DNA from: Gallionella straubiae
GTDB taxonomy: Bacteria > Pseudomonadota > Gammaproteobacteria > Burkholderiales > Gallionellaceae
DNA length: 64,000 nt
Direction: 5' to 3'
NCBI RefSeq assembly: GCF_051257895.1
Contig: NZ_CP194331.1
Location: forward strand, 1,426,001-1,490,000
Under the pieces are notes generated by a model, which saw only the letters and a list, made by a program, of their open reading frames with translations, did not search any database and had not been told where the DNA came from. Shown here piece by piece: positions 53,537 to 60,570 of the stretch; position 1 is the first letter of the stretch; every line of letters begins with the position of its first letter. A program made the translations under genes and the position numbers.

Positions 53537-53590
53537 AAAACCTGCTTTTCATTTCCCCTGAGCGCCGCCGAGTAGATACCGTCTTCCTCG

Positions 53591-54577
53591 TCAACTGATT
53601 TTTGCATAGTCATGGCGATAGGGTTGACGGGTTTTGAGGACGCCGTAGCACAGATGCACCAGTTTGCGCATAGCGGCGCCGAGCGCGGACATCTTGGATT
53701 TACCTCTGGCGAGCAGGCGTTCGTAGATTGCTTTGACGTGTGGGTTGCAACGTATTGCCACGACAGCCGCCATGTACAGCACAGCGCGTATTCTGGCAGG
53801 TCCCGCCTTGGAGAGTCTCGATCGCCCCAATATCGAACTTCCCGACTGCCGTTCTATGGGAACCAGGCCAAGATAGGCCGCAAGCTGTTCGGCTGAGCCG
53901 AAGTTATGGCTGTGCATGACCGCCAGCAGATTGTTTCCAACCTGCGGCCCCACCGCAGGGATGCTCTGGAGCAGTGACAGGTCTTTCTTGAGTCCCGGAT
54001 GATGATCGATATGTTGATCAATGTCCTGCTGCAATTGCGCGAGTTGCCCGGACAGGAATGCAATGCTGTCGGAGATGGATTGCTGTATCAGTGCTGGAGT
54101 GTCCGTGGCATCGGCTTTCTCCCGCCGGTTGCGCTCGCGTTGCAGGTCTTGGGCAATGGCATCGCGCCGCGTAATCAGCGCCTGCAATATCCGCGCCTCT
54201 GGCGCAGGCGGCACCCAAGCTGCAGGCTTGAGCAAGGCGCCATAGCGAGCCAAGACAAAGCTATCTACCCCGTCCGTCTTGGTGCGCACCGCCAGCCCAC
54301 GCCCGAAGTCCTTGACCTGCGCCGGATTGACAATGGAAACCGCTACACCCGCATCAGCCAGCGCCAGCGCGGCCTGCTCGTGGTAAACCCCCGTTCCTTC
54401 CATGACCACATGCAACTCTGCTAGGGAAACGTGTTGCTTTACGACCCAAGCCAGCAAATCAGCAATGCCGGACTTGCTGTTACTGATCACCTTGGCCTTG
54501 CGCTTGCCAATGGCATCATCCAGCAACAGGCAACAATCCAGCTTGGCCTTGGCGACATCCATACCGAGATAAAACAT
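53591..54577 (-). CDS. IS110-family transposase (DEDD recombinase)
   Basis: This 328-residue intact transposase has the N-terminal RuvC-like DEDD domain with Asp in YLGMDVAKAKLD, Glu in VVMEGTGVYHE and the KTDGVDSFVLARY motif. A coiled-coil linker follows, then the C-terminal Tnp domain with IPAVGPQVGNNLLAVM, YLGLVPIERQSGSS and the Ser-containing RSRLSKAGPARIR. ATG 54577 with GGAGGT upstream is chosen over a start at 54613. IS110 enzymes use a bridge RNA encoded by the element to choose target and donor, and a structured candidate lies just upstream. Confidence 0.93.
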   Translation of the reverse strand: MFYLGMDVAKAKLDCCLLLDDAIGKRKAKVISNSKSGIADLLAWVVKQHVSLAELHVVMEGTGVYHEQAALALADAGVAVSIVNPAQVKDFGRGLAVRTKTDGVDSFVLARYGALLKPAAWVPPAPEARILQALITRRDAIAQDLQRERNRREKADATDTPALIQQSISDSIAFLSGQLAQLQQDIDQHIDHHPGLKKDLSLLQSIPAVGPQVGNNLLAVMHSHNFGSAEQLAAYLGLVPIERQSGSSILGRSRLSKAGPARIRAVLYMAAVVAIRCNPHVKAIYERLLARGKSKMSALGAAMRKLVHLCYGVLKTRQPYRHDYAKIS

Positions 54578-54598
54578 GATGACCTCCGTTACAATGGT

Positions 54599-54766
54599 GC
54601 CAACTTCGCCCACTTGCCTTGTGCATTCAGGGTTTGCCCCTTGGCTACCGTTCAGTGTCTTTGCTGGCGATGTGGTGAAGCAGAGGGCTTAATCTACTCG
54701 ACAAGGTCAGGCCTTAGCGCAGACTTCAAGCTGCCTCTGCTTCGGGTGGTGGTAGCTAACCACCAC
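54599..54766 (-). ncRNA. Candidate IS110 bridge RNA
   Basis: The 190 bp upstream of the transposase hold no gene but fold well by eye. There is an 8-bp hairpin GTGGTGGT/ACCACCAC (54746-54766). A 10-bp perfect stem GAAGCAGAGG/CCTCTGCTTC (54677-54686 with 54734-54743) extends by GCTT/AAGC and closes a large internal loop. A third stem-loop around 54599-54668 has CAGGG/CCCTTG inside. The transposase-proximal position on the same strand and the length of about 170 nt match the IS110-group bridge RNA (177 nt in IS621). Loop assignment was not attempted. Confidence 0.5.
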
Positions 54767-54924
54767 AATGGGGAAGATACAAGCGCAGGCTGGTCAGGGG
54801 TAGTCCGACGAATATGTTTGAGCACGTGGCCGCGCAGCGGATCGTGCGAGTTTATGAGGAGGCCTGACCGGCTGAGCAACGCAGGGAACCGCGCAGCGGC
54901 GGCAAACCGGGGTCGCCTTCTTTT

Positions 54925-54948
54925 CTAGCCGTTCCGCAAAGGTGTGTA
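54925..54948 (+). repeat. Left terminal inverted repeat of the cassette
   Basis: This 24-bp end is an exact inverted match to 55949-55972. It is preceded by the 9-bp direct repeat CCTTCTTTT (54916-54924). Confidence 0.88.
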
Positions 54949-55005
54949 AAGTGAGCGCCAGCCCCTTCGTTTTTGGTTGGCTGTGTGGCGAAACGGGAGT
55001 GTAAG

Positions 55006-55860
55006 ATGTTGACTCCCTATACCCTTTTGAGCTTTAAGGATATGTTCGATCTTCCCATTGGCACTTTGCTGTTTACCTATACACGCATAGCGAATCTGGC
55101 GCAAGCAGTAGCCTCTCTGCCACCGGATCGCCACCTCGTTCTTCCGGCTCGTGACTACGCAGATTTTTCCAAAGTTGCAGAGGATTTTCTTGCGGCCAGT
55201 AGGGCCATTGGGCTTAAGGTTACTGAAGTGTCTGCAAGCCGTCTTCCGGGCGAGCTTAAGCATGCCGAAGAACAAGGCGGAAACTTCCACTTTCGCGGTG
55301 CAAATCTGGTTCATTTAACTGGTTGCCTGAATGAAATCGTGATCTGCATGCAGAATGAATCGGCGCTCAAGGTGGCATTGATGCTTCCACCCGATAAGGA
55401 GGAATATTTTGAACCCAAGGCCCCTTTGTTTGGGGATGAAGTTCATGCAAAATTCAACAATGTCATTTATGAAATCAGTGAGGCCGCTAAATGTCTGGCA
55501 CTCGGAAGGTCAACCGCTTCAGTTTTTCATCTAATGCGAATCCTTGAAATAGCATTGAGGGCAATTCACAGTTGTCTCGGTATTGAAGTGGCCCTAACAG
55601 GCAATGAGCGAAACTGGGGAAATATTCTCGCTCGTATCAGAGAAGAAACCGCGAAACGCGGGAATGGTTGGGCAGAGAAAACTTATTTCAAAGAGATTTA
55701 CGCACGGCTAGATGCGGTTAAGGATGCCTGGAGGAATAACACCATGCATGTTGAAAGCATTTATACCGAGCAGGAAGCAAAAATCTTATTCGATAACACT
55801 CGCGCTCTTATGCAGAAGATAGCTTCGCGAATGGATGAGCATGGGCTTCCGCTGGCTTAG
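55006..55860 (+). CDS. Cassette-borne protein with C-terminal HEPN-type RNxxxH motif
   Basis: This 284-residue protein is not a transposase: it has no DDE/DEDD or HUH pattern, and it is AT-richer than the core genes. The C-terminal third is helical and contains WRNNTMH (about residues 246-252), an Rx4H motif with Asn after Arg as in HEPN RNases, followed by IYTEQEAKILFDNTRALM. ATG 55006 has GGGAG at the right distance, and a TTG at 54973 is the longer alternative. As the only cargo of a mobile cassette it may be a toxin or phage-defence effector. That role is inferred only from the motif and context. Confidence 0.72.
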   Translation: MLTPYTLLSFKDMFDLPIGTLLFTYTRIANLAQAVASLPPDRHLVLPARDYADFSKVAEDFLAASRAIGLKVTEVSASRLPGELKHAEEQGGNFHFRGANLVHLTGCLNEIVICMQNESALKVALMLPPDKEEYFEPKAPLFGDEVHAKFNNVIYEISEAAKCLALGRSTASVFHLMRILEIALRAIHSCLGIEVALTGNERNWGNILARIREETAKRGNGWAEKTYFKEIYARLDAVKDAWRNNTMHVESIYTEQEAKILFDNTRALMQKIASRMDEHGLPLA

Positions 55861-55948
55861 CGGCTCGCTACGGAAGATTTTGCGCCAGTAATGATAATTA
55901 CCACGAGCTTTTACCACATTGGATTGCAGGCATTTTTATCTCGGAATC

Positions 55949-55972
55949 TACACACCTTTGCGGAACGGCTAG
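55949..55972 (-). repeat. Right terminal inverted repeat of the cassette
   Basis: This 24-bp end is an exact inverted match to 54925-54948. It is followed by the 9-bp direct repeat CCTTCTTTT (55973-55981). Confidence 0.88.
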
Positions 55973-55984
55973 CCTTCTTTTTGG

Positions 55985-56040
55985 TTACTTTTTCTTGGCG
56001 ACGCAAGAAAAAGTGACTAGCTGCCGGGCTACCCCCGGCG
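55985..56040. repeat. Tandem hairpins of a dispersed repeat split by the cassette
   Basis: The 264 bp between the cassette gene and xerD hold no gene. CTTTTTCTTG / CAAGAAAAAG (55988-55997 with 56004-56013) is a perfect 10-bp stem with a 6-nt loop. It is followed by GCCGGG/CCCGGC. Together with the sequence at about 54,840-54,924 this formed one continuous repeat before the cassette inserted. Confidence 0.7.
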
Positions 56041-56090
56041 GTTTTGGTTTTGACTTGGGTGGAAACTCCGTGCTTCTACCCTCTCCCCAA

Positions 56091-56113
56091 CCCTCTCCCT
56101 ACAAGGGAGAGGG
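56091..56113. repeat. CTCTCCC-type palindromic repeat downstream of xerD
   Basis: CCCTCTCCC, a 5-nt loop and GGGAGAGGG form a perfect 9-bp hairpin 12 bp past the xerD stop codon. It is the same family as the copies at 2012-2033 and inside gpsA. Confidence 0.7.
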
Positions 56114-56124
56114 GGCACAACACA

Positions 56125-57021
56125 CTACCCCCTCGGATGATGCATCGCATGCAACTGCTTCAACCTCTCCCGCGCCACATGCGTATAAATCTGCGTTGTC
56201 GAAATATCAGCATGCCCCAACAGCATCTGCACCACGCGCAAGTCCGCACCGTGGTTCAGCAGATGCGTGGCAAAGGCATGGCGCAGGGTGTGCGGCGAGA
56301 GCGGCTTATTCAGCCCGCAGGTCTTCGCGTGCTTCTTGATGAGGTACCAGAACATCTGGCGCGTCATGCCCTCGCCGCGCGCGGTGACGAACAGCGCGTC
56401 GCTGACCTGTTTGCCGAGCAGCACACCGCGCCCATCCGCCAGATAGCGGCGCAGCCAGTCCAGCGCTTCCTCCCCGAGGGGCACGAGGCGCTCCTTGCTG
56501 CCCTTGCCCATCACGCGCACCACGCCCATGTCCATGCTCACCTGCGCAGCGCGCAGGGTCACGAGTTCCGAGACGCGCAGGCCGGTGGCGTAGAGTACTT
56601 CGAGCATGGTGCGGTCGCGCAGGCCGAGCGGCGTCTGCACGTCGGGCGCGTCGAGCAGTTGTTCGACATCCTGCTCGGTGAGGCTCTTGGGCAGGTTGCG
56701 CGGCAGCTTGGGGGTATCGATCTGCAGGGTGGGGTCGGCGGAAATCCTGTTTTGCCGCAACAGGTAGCGGAACAGCCGCTTGAGGCTGGAGATCGCGCGG
56801 CCGGTGCTGCTCGGCTTGGCCTTCTGCGCGGCGACCAGATGCGCGAGGAAGCCCTGGATGTCGGCGTGGGTGGTTTGCAGGATGGACAGGCCGCGCTGCT
56901 GCTCCAGCCACGCGGCAAACTTGGTCAGGTCGCGCCGGTAGCTGTCCAGCGTGTTGCGCGACAGGCCGTCTTCCAGCCAGAGGTTGTCGCAGAATTCATC
57001 GAGGAGGTCGGTGTTGGTCAT
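56125..57021 (-). CDS. xerD: Site-specific tyrosine recombinase XerD
   Basis: This 298-residue recombinase acts with XerC at the chromosomal dif site to resolve dimers. Catalytic residues are all visible: Arg in ATGLRVSELVTL, Lys in VMGKGSKERLVPLGEEA, His/Arg in SPHTLRHAFATHLLNHGADLR (in pieces) with the second His in MLLGHADIS, and Tyr in TTQIYTHVARERL. The length is standard. It is the chromosomal housekeeping type rather than an integrase of the neighbouring island. Confidence 0.93.
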   Translation of the reverse strand: MTNTDLLDEFCDNLWLEDGLSRNTLDSYRRDLTKFAAWLEQQRGLSILQTTHADIQGFLAHLVAAQKAKPSSTGRAISSLKRLFRYLLRQNRISADPTLQIDTPKLPRNLPKSLTEQDVEQLLDAPDVQTPLGLRDRTMLEVLYATGLRVSELVTLRAAQVSMDMGVVRVMGKGSKERLVPLGEEALDWLRRYLADGRGVLLGKQVSDALFVTARGEGMTRQMFWYLIKKHAKTCGLNKPLSPHTLRHAFATHLLNHGADLRVVQMLLGHADISTTQIYTHVARERLKQLHAMHHPRG

Positions 57022-57028
57022 AGACCAG

Positions 57029-57100
57029 CCGTTCGCCCTGAGGTATCGAAGGGTGAACGCATATCCCCACCGTCGTGGTTCGATACCTCACCACGAACGG
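57029..57100. repeat. Inverted pair of CCGTTCG-type repeats between xerD and ogt
   Basis: CCGTTCGnnnTGAGGTATCGAA occurs at 57029-57050 and in inverted orientation at 57079-57100. Each copy is itself followed by a compensating arm (CCC...GGG in the left, TGG...CCA in the right), so each hairpin is preserved although its stem sequence differs. Confidence 0.75.
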
Positions 57101-57103
57101 GAT

Positions 57104-57568
57104 TCATAACGCGCCCTCATGCGCCAGCAGCCAGCGCTTGATGTCCAGCGGGCCGCCGCTCGCGTGATGGGCAAAGCCGCCCAGCCCACCCTTGCCCACC
57201 ACGCGGTGACAGGGAACGATGACGGGGATGGGGTTTGCGCCGCAGGCCTGGCCGACGGCCTGCGCGCAGGATTTGAGTTCGGCGGCGATTTCGCCGTAGC
57301 TGCGCGTCTGTCCGCGCGGGATGGCCAGCATGGCCTGCCATACTTTTTTCTGGTGCGCGGTGCCGTGCAGGTCGAGCGGCACGGAGAATTTGGCGTCGGG
57401 ATTTTCCAGGTAGCGCAGCAACTGCTCGCACACGGTTTTGGCGAACGCGCTGGTGGCGCGCTGCGGCTTTTCGCCTGCAGGCAGGAAGTCGATGCCGGTC
57501 AGCGCCGCTGCGGTGCAGCGGATGCCGAGCACGCCGAACGGTACTTTAAGCTTGGCCTGGTAGTTCAT
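57104..57568 (-). CDS. ogt: Methylated-DNA--protein-cysteine methyltransferase
   Basis: This 154-residue suicide repair protein removes O6-alkyl groups from guanine. The active site PCHRV (in VIVPCHRVVGKGG), the recognition region RGQTRSYGEIAAEL, and GQACGANP with the Asn hinge are conserved. The ATG at 57568 gives the usual start, and the frame to 57604 adds atypical residues. It lies downstream of a repeat pair and convergent with nothing nearby. Confidence 0.92.
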   Translation of the reverse strand: MNYQAKLKVPFGVLGIRCTAAALTGIDFLPAGEKPQRATSAFAKTVCEQLLRYLENPDAKFSVPLDLHGTAHQKKVWQAMLAIPRGQTRSYGEIAAELKSCAQAVGQACGANPIPVIVPCHRVVGKGGLGGFAHHASGGPLDIKRWLLAHEGAL

Positions 57569-57632
57569 GCCGCGATGATAGCGCACAAACAATATCGTGC
57601 GCACAGCGCACGCTACATGGCTTCTACAATAA

Positions 57633-57657
57633 AAAACGGGAGCCAGGCTCCCGTTTT
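57633..57657 (-). terminator. Rho-independent terminator of the rpsP-rimM-trmD-rplS operon
   Basis: On the minus strand AAAACGGGAGC, a 3-nt loop and its complement form an 11-bp stem followed by a T run (TTTTTTATTG). It is 22 bp past the rplS stop codon. Confidence 0.9.
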
Positions 57658-57679
57658 GTCACGCAGAAAAACCGTTCGC

Positions 57680-58045
57680 TTATTCGGCGCGCGCTGCCAG
57701 TTTTTCCTTGATGCGTGCCGACTTGCCGGAGCGGTCGCGCAGGTAGTACAGCTTGGCGCGGCGTACCGCACCCTTGCGCTTCACTTCGATGCTGGCGATG
57801 GTGGGTGCGTAGGTCTGGAAAGTGCGCTCCACGCCTTCACCGGCGGAAATCTTGCGCACGATGAACGAGGAATTCAGGCCGCGGTTGCGCTTGGCGACCA
57901 CGACGCCTTCGAAAGCCTGAACGCGCTTGCGCTCGCCTTCGACCACGTTCACGTTCACGATGACGGTATCGCCGGGGGCGAATTCCGGGATGGTCTTGCC
58001 CAGACGGGCGATTTCTTCTTTTTCCAGCGTTTCGATCAAGTTCAT
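57680..58045 (-). CDS. rplS: Ribosomal protein L19
   Basis: This 121-residue large-subunit protein sits at the 30S-50S interface. The FAPGDTVIVNVNVVEGERKR segment, RVQAFEGVVVAKRNRGLNSS (two pieces), FIVRKISAGEGVERTF and VRRAKLYYLRDRSGKSARIKE (two pieces) are diagnostic. It is the last gene of the rpsP operon, 4 bp after trmD and followed by a strong terminator. Confidence 0.97.
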   Translation of the reverse strand: MNLIETLEKEEIARLGKTIPEFAPGDTVIVNVNVVEGERKRVQAFEGVVVAKRNRGLNSSFIVRKISAGEGVERTFQTYAPTIASIEVKRKGAVRRAKLYYLRDRSGKSARIKEKLAARAE

Positions 58046-58049
58046 TTTG

Positions 58050-58820
58050 CTACTCCTTGGTTATCGGATCTTGTTCCTTCTGGAACTGAGCCAGAAGCCG
58101 AGACTCCTCTTTTGTCAAATCACGCCCGGCCAACAGATCCGGCCTGCGCAACCACGTCCTGCCCAACGACTGCTGAAGCCGCCAACGCTGTATCTCGGCA
58201 TGATTGCCGGACAGCAGCACCGGGGGCACGGCTTCACCATTAAACACTTCCGGGCGGGTGTAGTGCGGGCAATCCAGCAGGTCCTGCACGAAGGAATCCT
58301 GCTCCGCCGATTCGGCATCGCCCAATACACCGGGCAGTTGCCGCACCAGACTGTCCATCAACACCATCGCCGCCAACTCGCCACCGGACAACACGTAGTC
58401 GCCGATGGAAAGCTCTTCATCCACATACCGGCGGATCAGGCGTTCATCGATGCCCTCATAGCGTCCCGCCAGCAAAATCAAACCTTCTTCCGGCTGCGCC
58501 ACCAGCTCCTTGACCACCGCATGGGTCAGCAACCTGCCCTGCGGCGACAGATACACCACGCGGCTCTTCTTTACGCCGCTGGCCGCCTGCCGCTGCCTGG
58601 CCGCGCTGATCGCGGCCGCGAGCGGCTCCGTCAGCATCACCATCCCGGGGCCGCCGCCGTAGGGGCGGTCGTCGATGGTGCGGTAGTTGTCGGTCGTGAA
58701 ATCGCGCGGATTCCACGTCCTCAATTCATAGTTGCCCTGTTCTGCCGCGCGCCGCGTGATGCCGTATTGCGTCAGCGCATCGAACATTTGCGGAAACAAA
58801 GTGATGACATCGAAAATCAT
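58050..58820 (-). CDS. trmD: tRNA (guanine-N1-)-methyltransferase
   Basis: This 256-residue SPOUT enzyme makes m1G37 in tRNAs reading CNN/UNN/CGG codons. The start MIFDVITLFPQMFDAL, DDRPYGGGPGMVM, LLAGRYEGIDERLI, DYVLSGGELAAMV and ARKCF-like YTRPEVFNGEAVPPVLLSGN (two pieces) are typical. The ATG at 58820 overlaps the rimM stop, so the frame extending to 58841 is rejected. Confidence 0.96.
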   Translation of the reverse strand: MIFDVITLFPQMFDALTQYGITRRAAEQGNYELRTWNPRDFTTDNYRTIDDRPYGGGPGMVMLTEPLAAAISAARQRQAASGVKKSRVVYLSPQGRLLTHAVVKELVAQPEEGLILLAGRYEGIDERLIRRYVDEELSIGDYVLSGGELAAMVLMDSLVRQLPGVLGDAESAEQDSFVQDLLDCPHYTRPEVFNGEAVPPVLLSGNHAEIQRWRLQQSLGRTWLRRPDLLAGRDLTKEESRLLAQFQKEQDPITKE

Positions 58821-59317
58821 CTCAGGTATTCCGCCGACCAATCCACAAGGATGGTCCTGTTTTTCAAATCCACCTGCTTGATGGCCGAGGCCACAAACGG
58901 GATCAGGATTTCGCCGCCGTCGCCCTGCACGCTCAACACCTCGTTCGCGCCGGTCTCCAGCAGGTTCGCCACCGTCCCCAGGCGTTCGCCCGCCTCGTTG
59001 ACCACCGCGAGCCCGATCAGGTCCGACCAGTAGTATTCGCCTTCATCCTGCGCCGGCAGGCTGCTGCGCGGCACGGCGATCAGCAGGCCCTTGAGCTTCT
59101 CGGCCGCATTGCGGTCCGGGCAATCCGGCAATTGCGCAACCAGCGTCTTGCCGTGCACCTCACACTGCCCTGCTTCCACCTCGCGCCACGGGCCTTGCTC
59201 ATGGCCGATCCACCAGGTCCGGTAATCCAGCAGGCTGTCGATATACTCGGTGAACGTCTGGATCTTGATCCAGCCGCGGATGCCGTGTGCGGCCGCTATG
59301 CGCCCCATGATGACCAT
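58817..59317 (-). CDS. rimM: Ribosome maturation factor RimM
   Basis: This 30S assembly factor of about 166 residues has an N-terminal RimM barrel (MGRIAAAHGIRGWIKIQTF) and a C-terminal PRC barrel (YYWSDLIGLAVVNEAGERLG, IPFVASAIKQVDLKNRTILV, in pieces). The start is uncertain: ATG 59317 gives MVIMGRI, but an in-frame GTG at 59350 would add 11 residues. It overlaps trmD by 4 bp. Confidence 0.92.
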   Translation of the reverse strand: MVIMGRIAAAHGIRGWIKIQTFTEYIDSLLDYRTWWIGHEQGPWREVEAGQCEVHGKTLVAQLPDCPDRNAAEKLKGLLIAVPRSSLPAQDEGEYYWSDLIGLAVVNEAGERLGTVANLLETGANEVLSVQGDGGEILIPFVASAIKQVDLKNRTILVDWSAEYLR

Positions 59318-59357
59318 GGAGCCCGCTTCGTCAGGCTTGGGCAGCGACACTCTCGAA

Positions 59358-59609
59358 TCAGGCTGCCGCAGCTCCGGCGCGCTTGACCAGCTTGGCAACG
59401 GCTTCGCTCAATTGCGCGCCCTTGCTTTGCCAGTGGCTCACGCGCTCCAGTTGCAGGCGCAGCGCTTCCGGGCCTTCTGACAGGAGCGGATTGTAGAAGC
59501 CGACGCGCTCGATAAAGCGGCCGTCGCGGCGGTTGCGCGAATCAGCAACGACGACGTTGTAAAACGGACGGTTCTTGGAGCCGCCACGGGAAAGACGAAT
59601 AATGACCAT
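59358..59609 (-). CDS. rpsP: Ribosomal protein S16
   Basis: This 83-residue small-subunit protein starts MVIIRLSRGGSKNRPFYNVV and contains ADSRNRRDGRFIERVGFYNP. It leads the rpsP-rimM-trmD-rplS operon found across bacteria. Confidence 0.97.
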   Translation of the reverse strand: MVIIRLSRGGSKNRPFYNVVVADSRNRRDGRFIERVGFYNPLLSEGPEALRLQLERVSHWQSKGAQLSEAVAKLVKRAGAAAA

Positions 59610-59699
59610 ATAAAACCTATTAAGTTATAAGCCCAGCAAAAGGGCGCGAATTCTACGACATCTGGGGTGCTTCTGGCAACCCGTAGAAAATCAACGGGT

Positions 59700-60512
59700 T
59701 TATCGGTGCAATAAGACTTCAAGGACGAACTTGGTGCCCAGGTAGGCCAGCAGCAGGAACACGAAACCGCTCACCGTCCAGCGCACCGCGGTGCGGCCGC
59801 GCCAGCCGTAGGAATAATGCCCCCAGAGCAGCACGGCGAACACGCCCCAAGACACGAAACCGAACAGCGCCTTGTGGTTGAACTGCCATGCCTTGCCGAA
59901 GATTTCCTCGGAGAACACCGCGCCGGATGCGAGCGTCAGCGTCAGCAGCACGAAGCCGATGGCGATCATGCGGAACAGCAGGGTTTCCATGGTCAGCAGC
60001 GGCGGCAGGCTTTGCAGCACGCGCGGCAGGGTCGCGTGGTGCAGGCGCTTTTCCACCTGCGAGATCAGCACCGCGTGCAGCATGGCGATGGTGAACAGGC
60101 TGTAGGCCAGCATCGCGGCGGCAATATGCGCCTTGAAGGCAAATAGTTGAGTGTTCTCCAGCTGGTGCGCCGACGGGAAGAGTTCCGGCAGCAGCACCGC
60201 CGCCGACGCCAAGGGTAAAACCAACGCCTGCAACCCGCCGATGGGGTAGAAGAAGCGCGACAGCCAGTACACCAGCAGCGTCAGCCAGAAGATCAGCGAC
60301 AACGCGTTCAGCAGACTCAGGTTGAAGCCGCCGTTGGCAAACACATCCTGAATGAGCAGGTAACCGTGCAAGACCAGCGGGATCAGCACCAGATGCCCTA
60401 TCGCCCCGCGGCTTAGCGCATCCCCCTCGCCGCGCGCCTGCGCCCGCCAGAAATAGGCGGCCAGCACGCCATAGGCGGCGGCAACGATCAGGGCAAGGAG
60501 AATGTTAGGCAT
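59700..60512 (-). CDS. CcsA/YpjD-like inner-membrane protein (cytochrome c assembly family)
   Basis: This 270-residue protein has about eight transmembrane helices and the cytochrome c assembly (CcsA/HemX) fold. It includes conserved histidines in AIGHLVLIPLVLHGY, ALFAFKAHIAAAMLAYSLF-like pieces, and FNHKALFGFVSWGVFAVLLWGHY. E. coli YpjD, which also sits next to ffh, is the closest analogue. Members may handle haem, but this one's function is not established. It is divergent from ffh. Confidence 0.85.
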   Translation of the reverse strand: MPNILLALIVAAAYGVLAAYFWRAQARGEGDALSRGAIGHLVLIPLVLHGYLLIQDVFANGGFNLSLLNALSLIFWLTLLVYWLSRFFYPIGGLQALVLPLASAAVLLPELFPSAHQLENTQLFAFKAHIAAAMLAYSLFTIAMLHAVLISQVEKRLHHATLPRVLQSLPPLLTMETLLFRMIAIGFVLLTLTLASGAVFSEEIFGKAWQFNHKALFGFVSWGVFAVLLWGHYSYGWRGRTAVRWTVSGFVFLLLAYLGTKFVLEVLLHR

Positions 60513-60570
60513 TTTTGTCAGGATGTTTTAGACTTCGCGAATTCTACACCATACGCAATAACATACCCAT

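Larger units (their letters stand above)
53546..54800 (-). mobile_element. IS110-family insertion sequence (approximate limits)
   Basis: The element consists of an intact DEDD transposase gene and a structured noncoding region upstream of it. IS110-family ends lack clear terminal inverted repeats and target duplications, so the limits given are estimates: the right end lies between the REP pair (ends 53536) and 53590, and the left end is beyond the hairpin at 54746-54766. Confidence 0.7.
54925..55972. mobile_element. 1,048-bp mobile cassette with 24-bp TIRs, 9-bp TSD and a HEPN-motif gene
   Basis: Perfect 24-bp inverted repeats at 54925-54948 and 55949-55972 (outer ends CTAGCCGTTCC, inner ends GGTGTGTA) enclose a single gene. 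CCTTCTTTT flanks it on both sides (54916-54924 and 55973-55981) as a 9-bp target duplication. Removing the element restores a continuous repeat sequence (GTCGCCTTCTTTTTGGTTAC). The GTGTGTAAA inside the left end and the 8-9-bp duplication recall IS256-family ends. No transposase is encoded, so it would be a non-autonomous mobile insertion cassette moved in trans. Confidence 0.85.

Noticed and set aside
52828..55860. HEPN-MNT toxin-antitoxin pair
   Set aside because: Neither HEPN-motif gene has an adjacent nucleotidyltransferase (GSxxRG-type) gene, so no pair is claimed.
56125..57021. XerD as integrase of the adjacent island
   Set aside because: Its length and motifs match housekeeping XerD. 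The cassette and IS110 element have their own transposition hallmarks, and no attachment-site duplication of a tRNA is present.
59678..59700. Terminator of the CcsA-like gene
   Set aside because: A 7-bp stem AACCCGT/ACGGGTT is present, but it overlaps the stop codon and has no T run.
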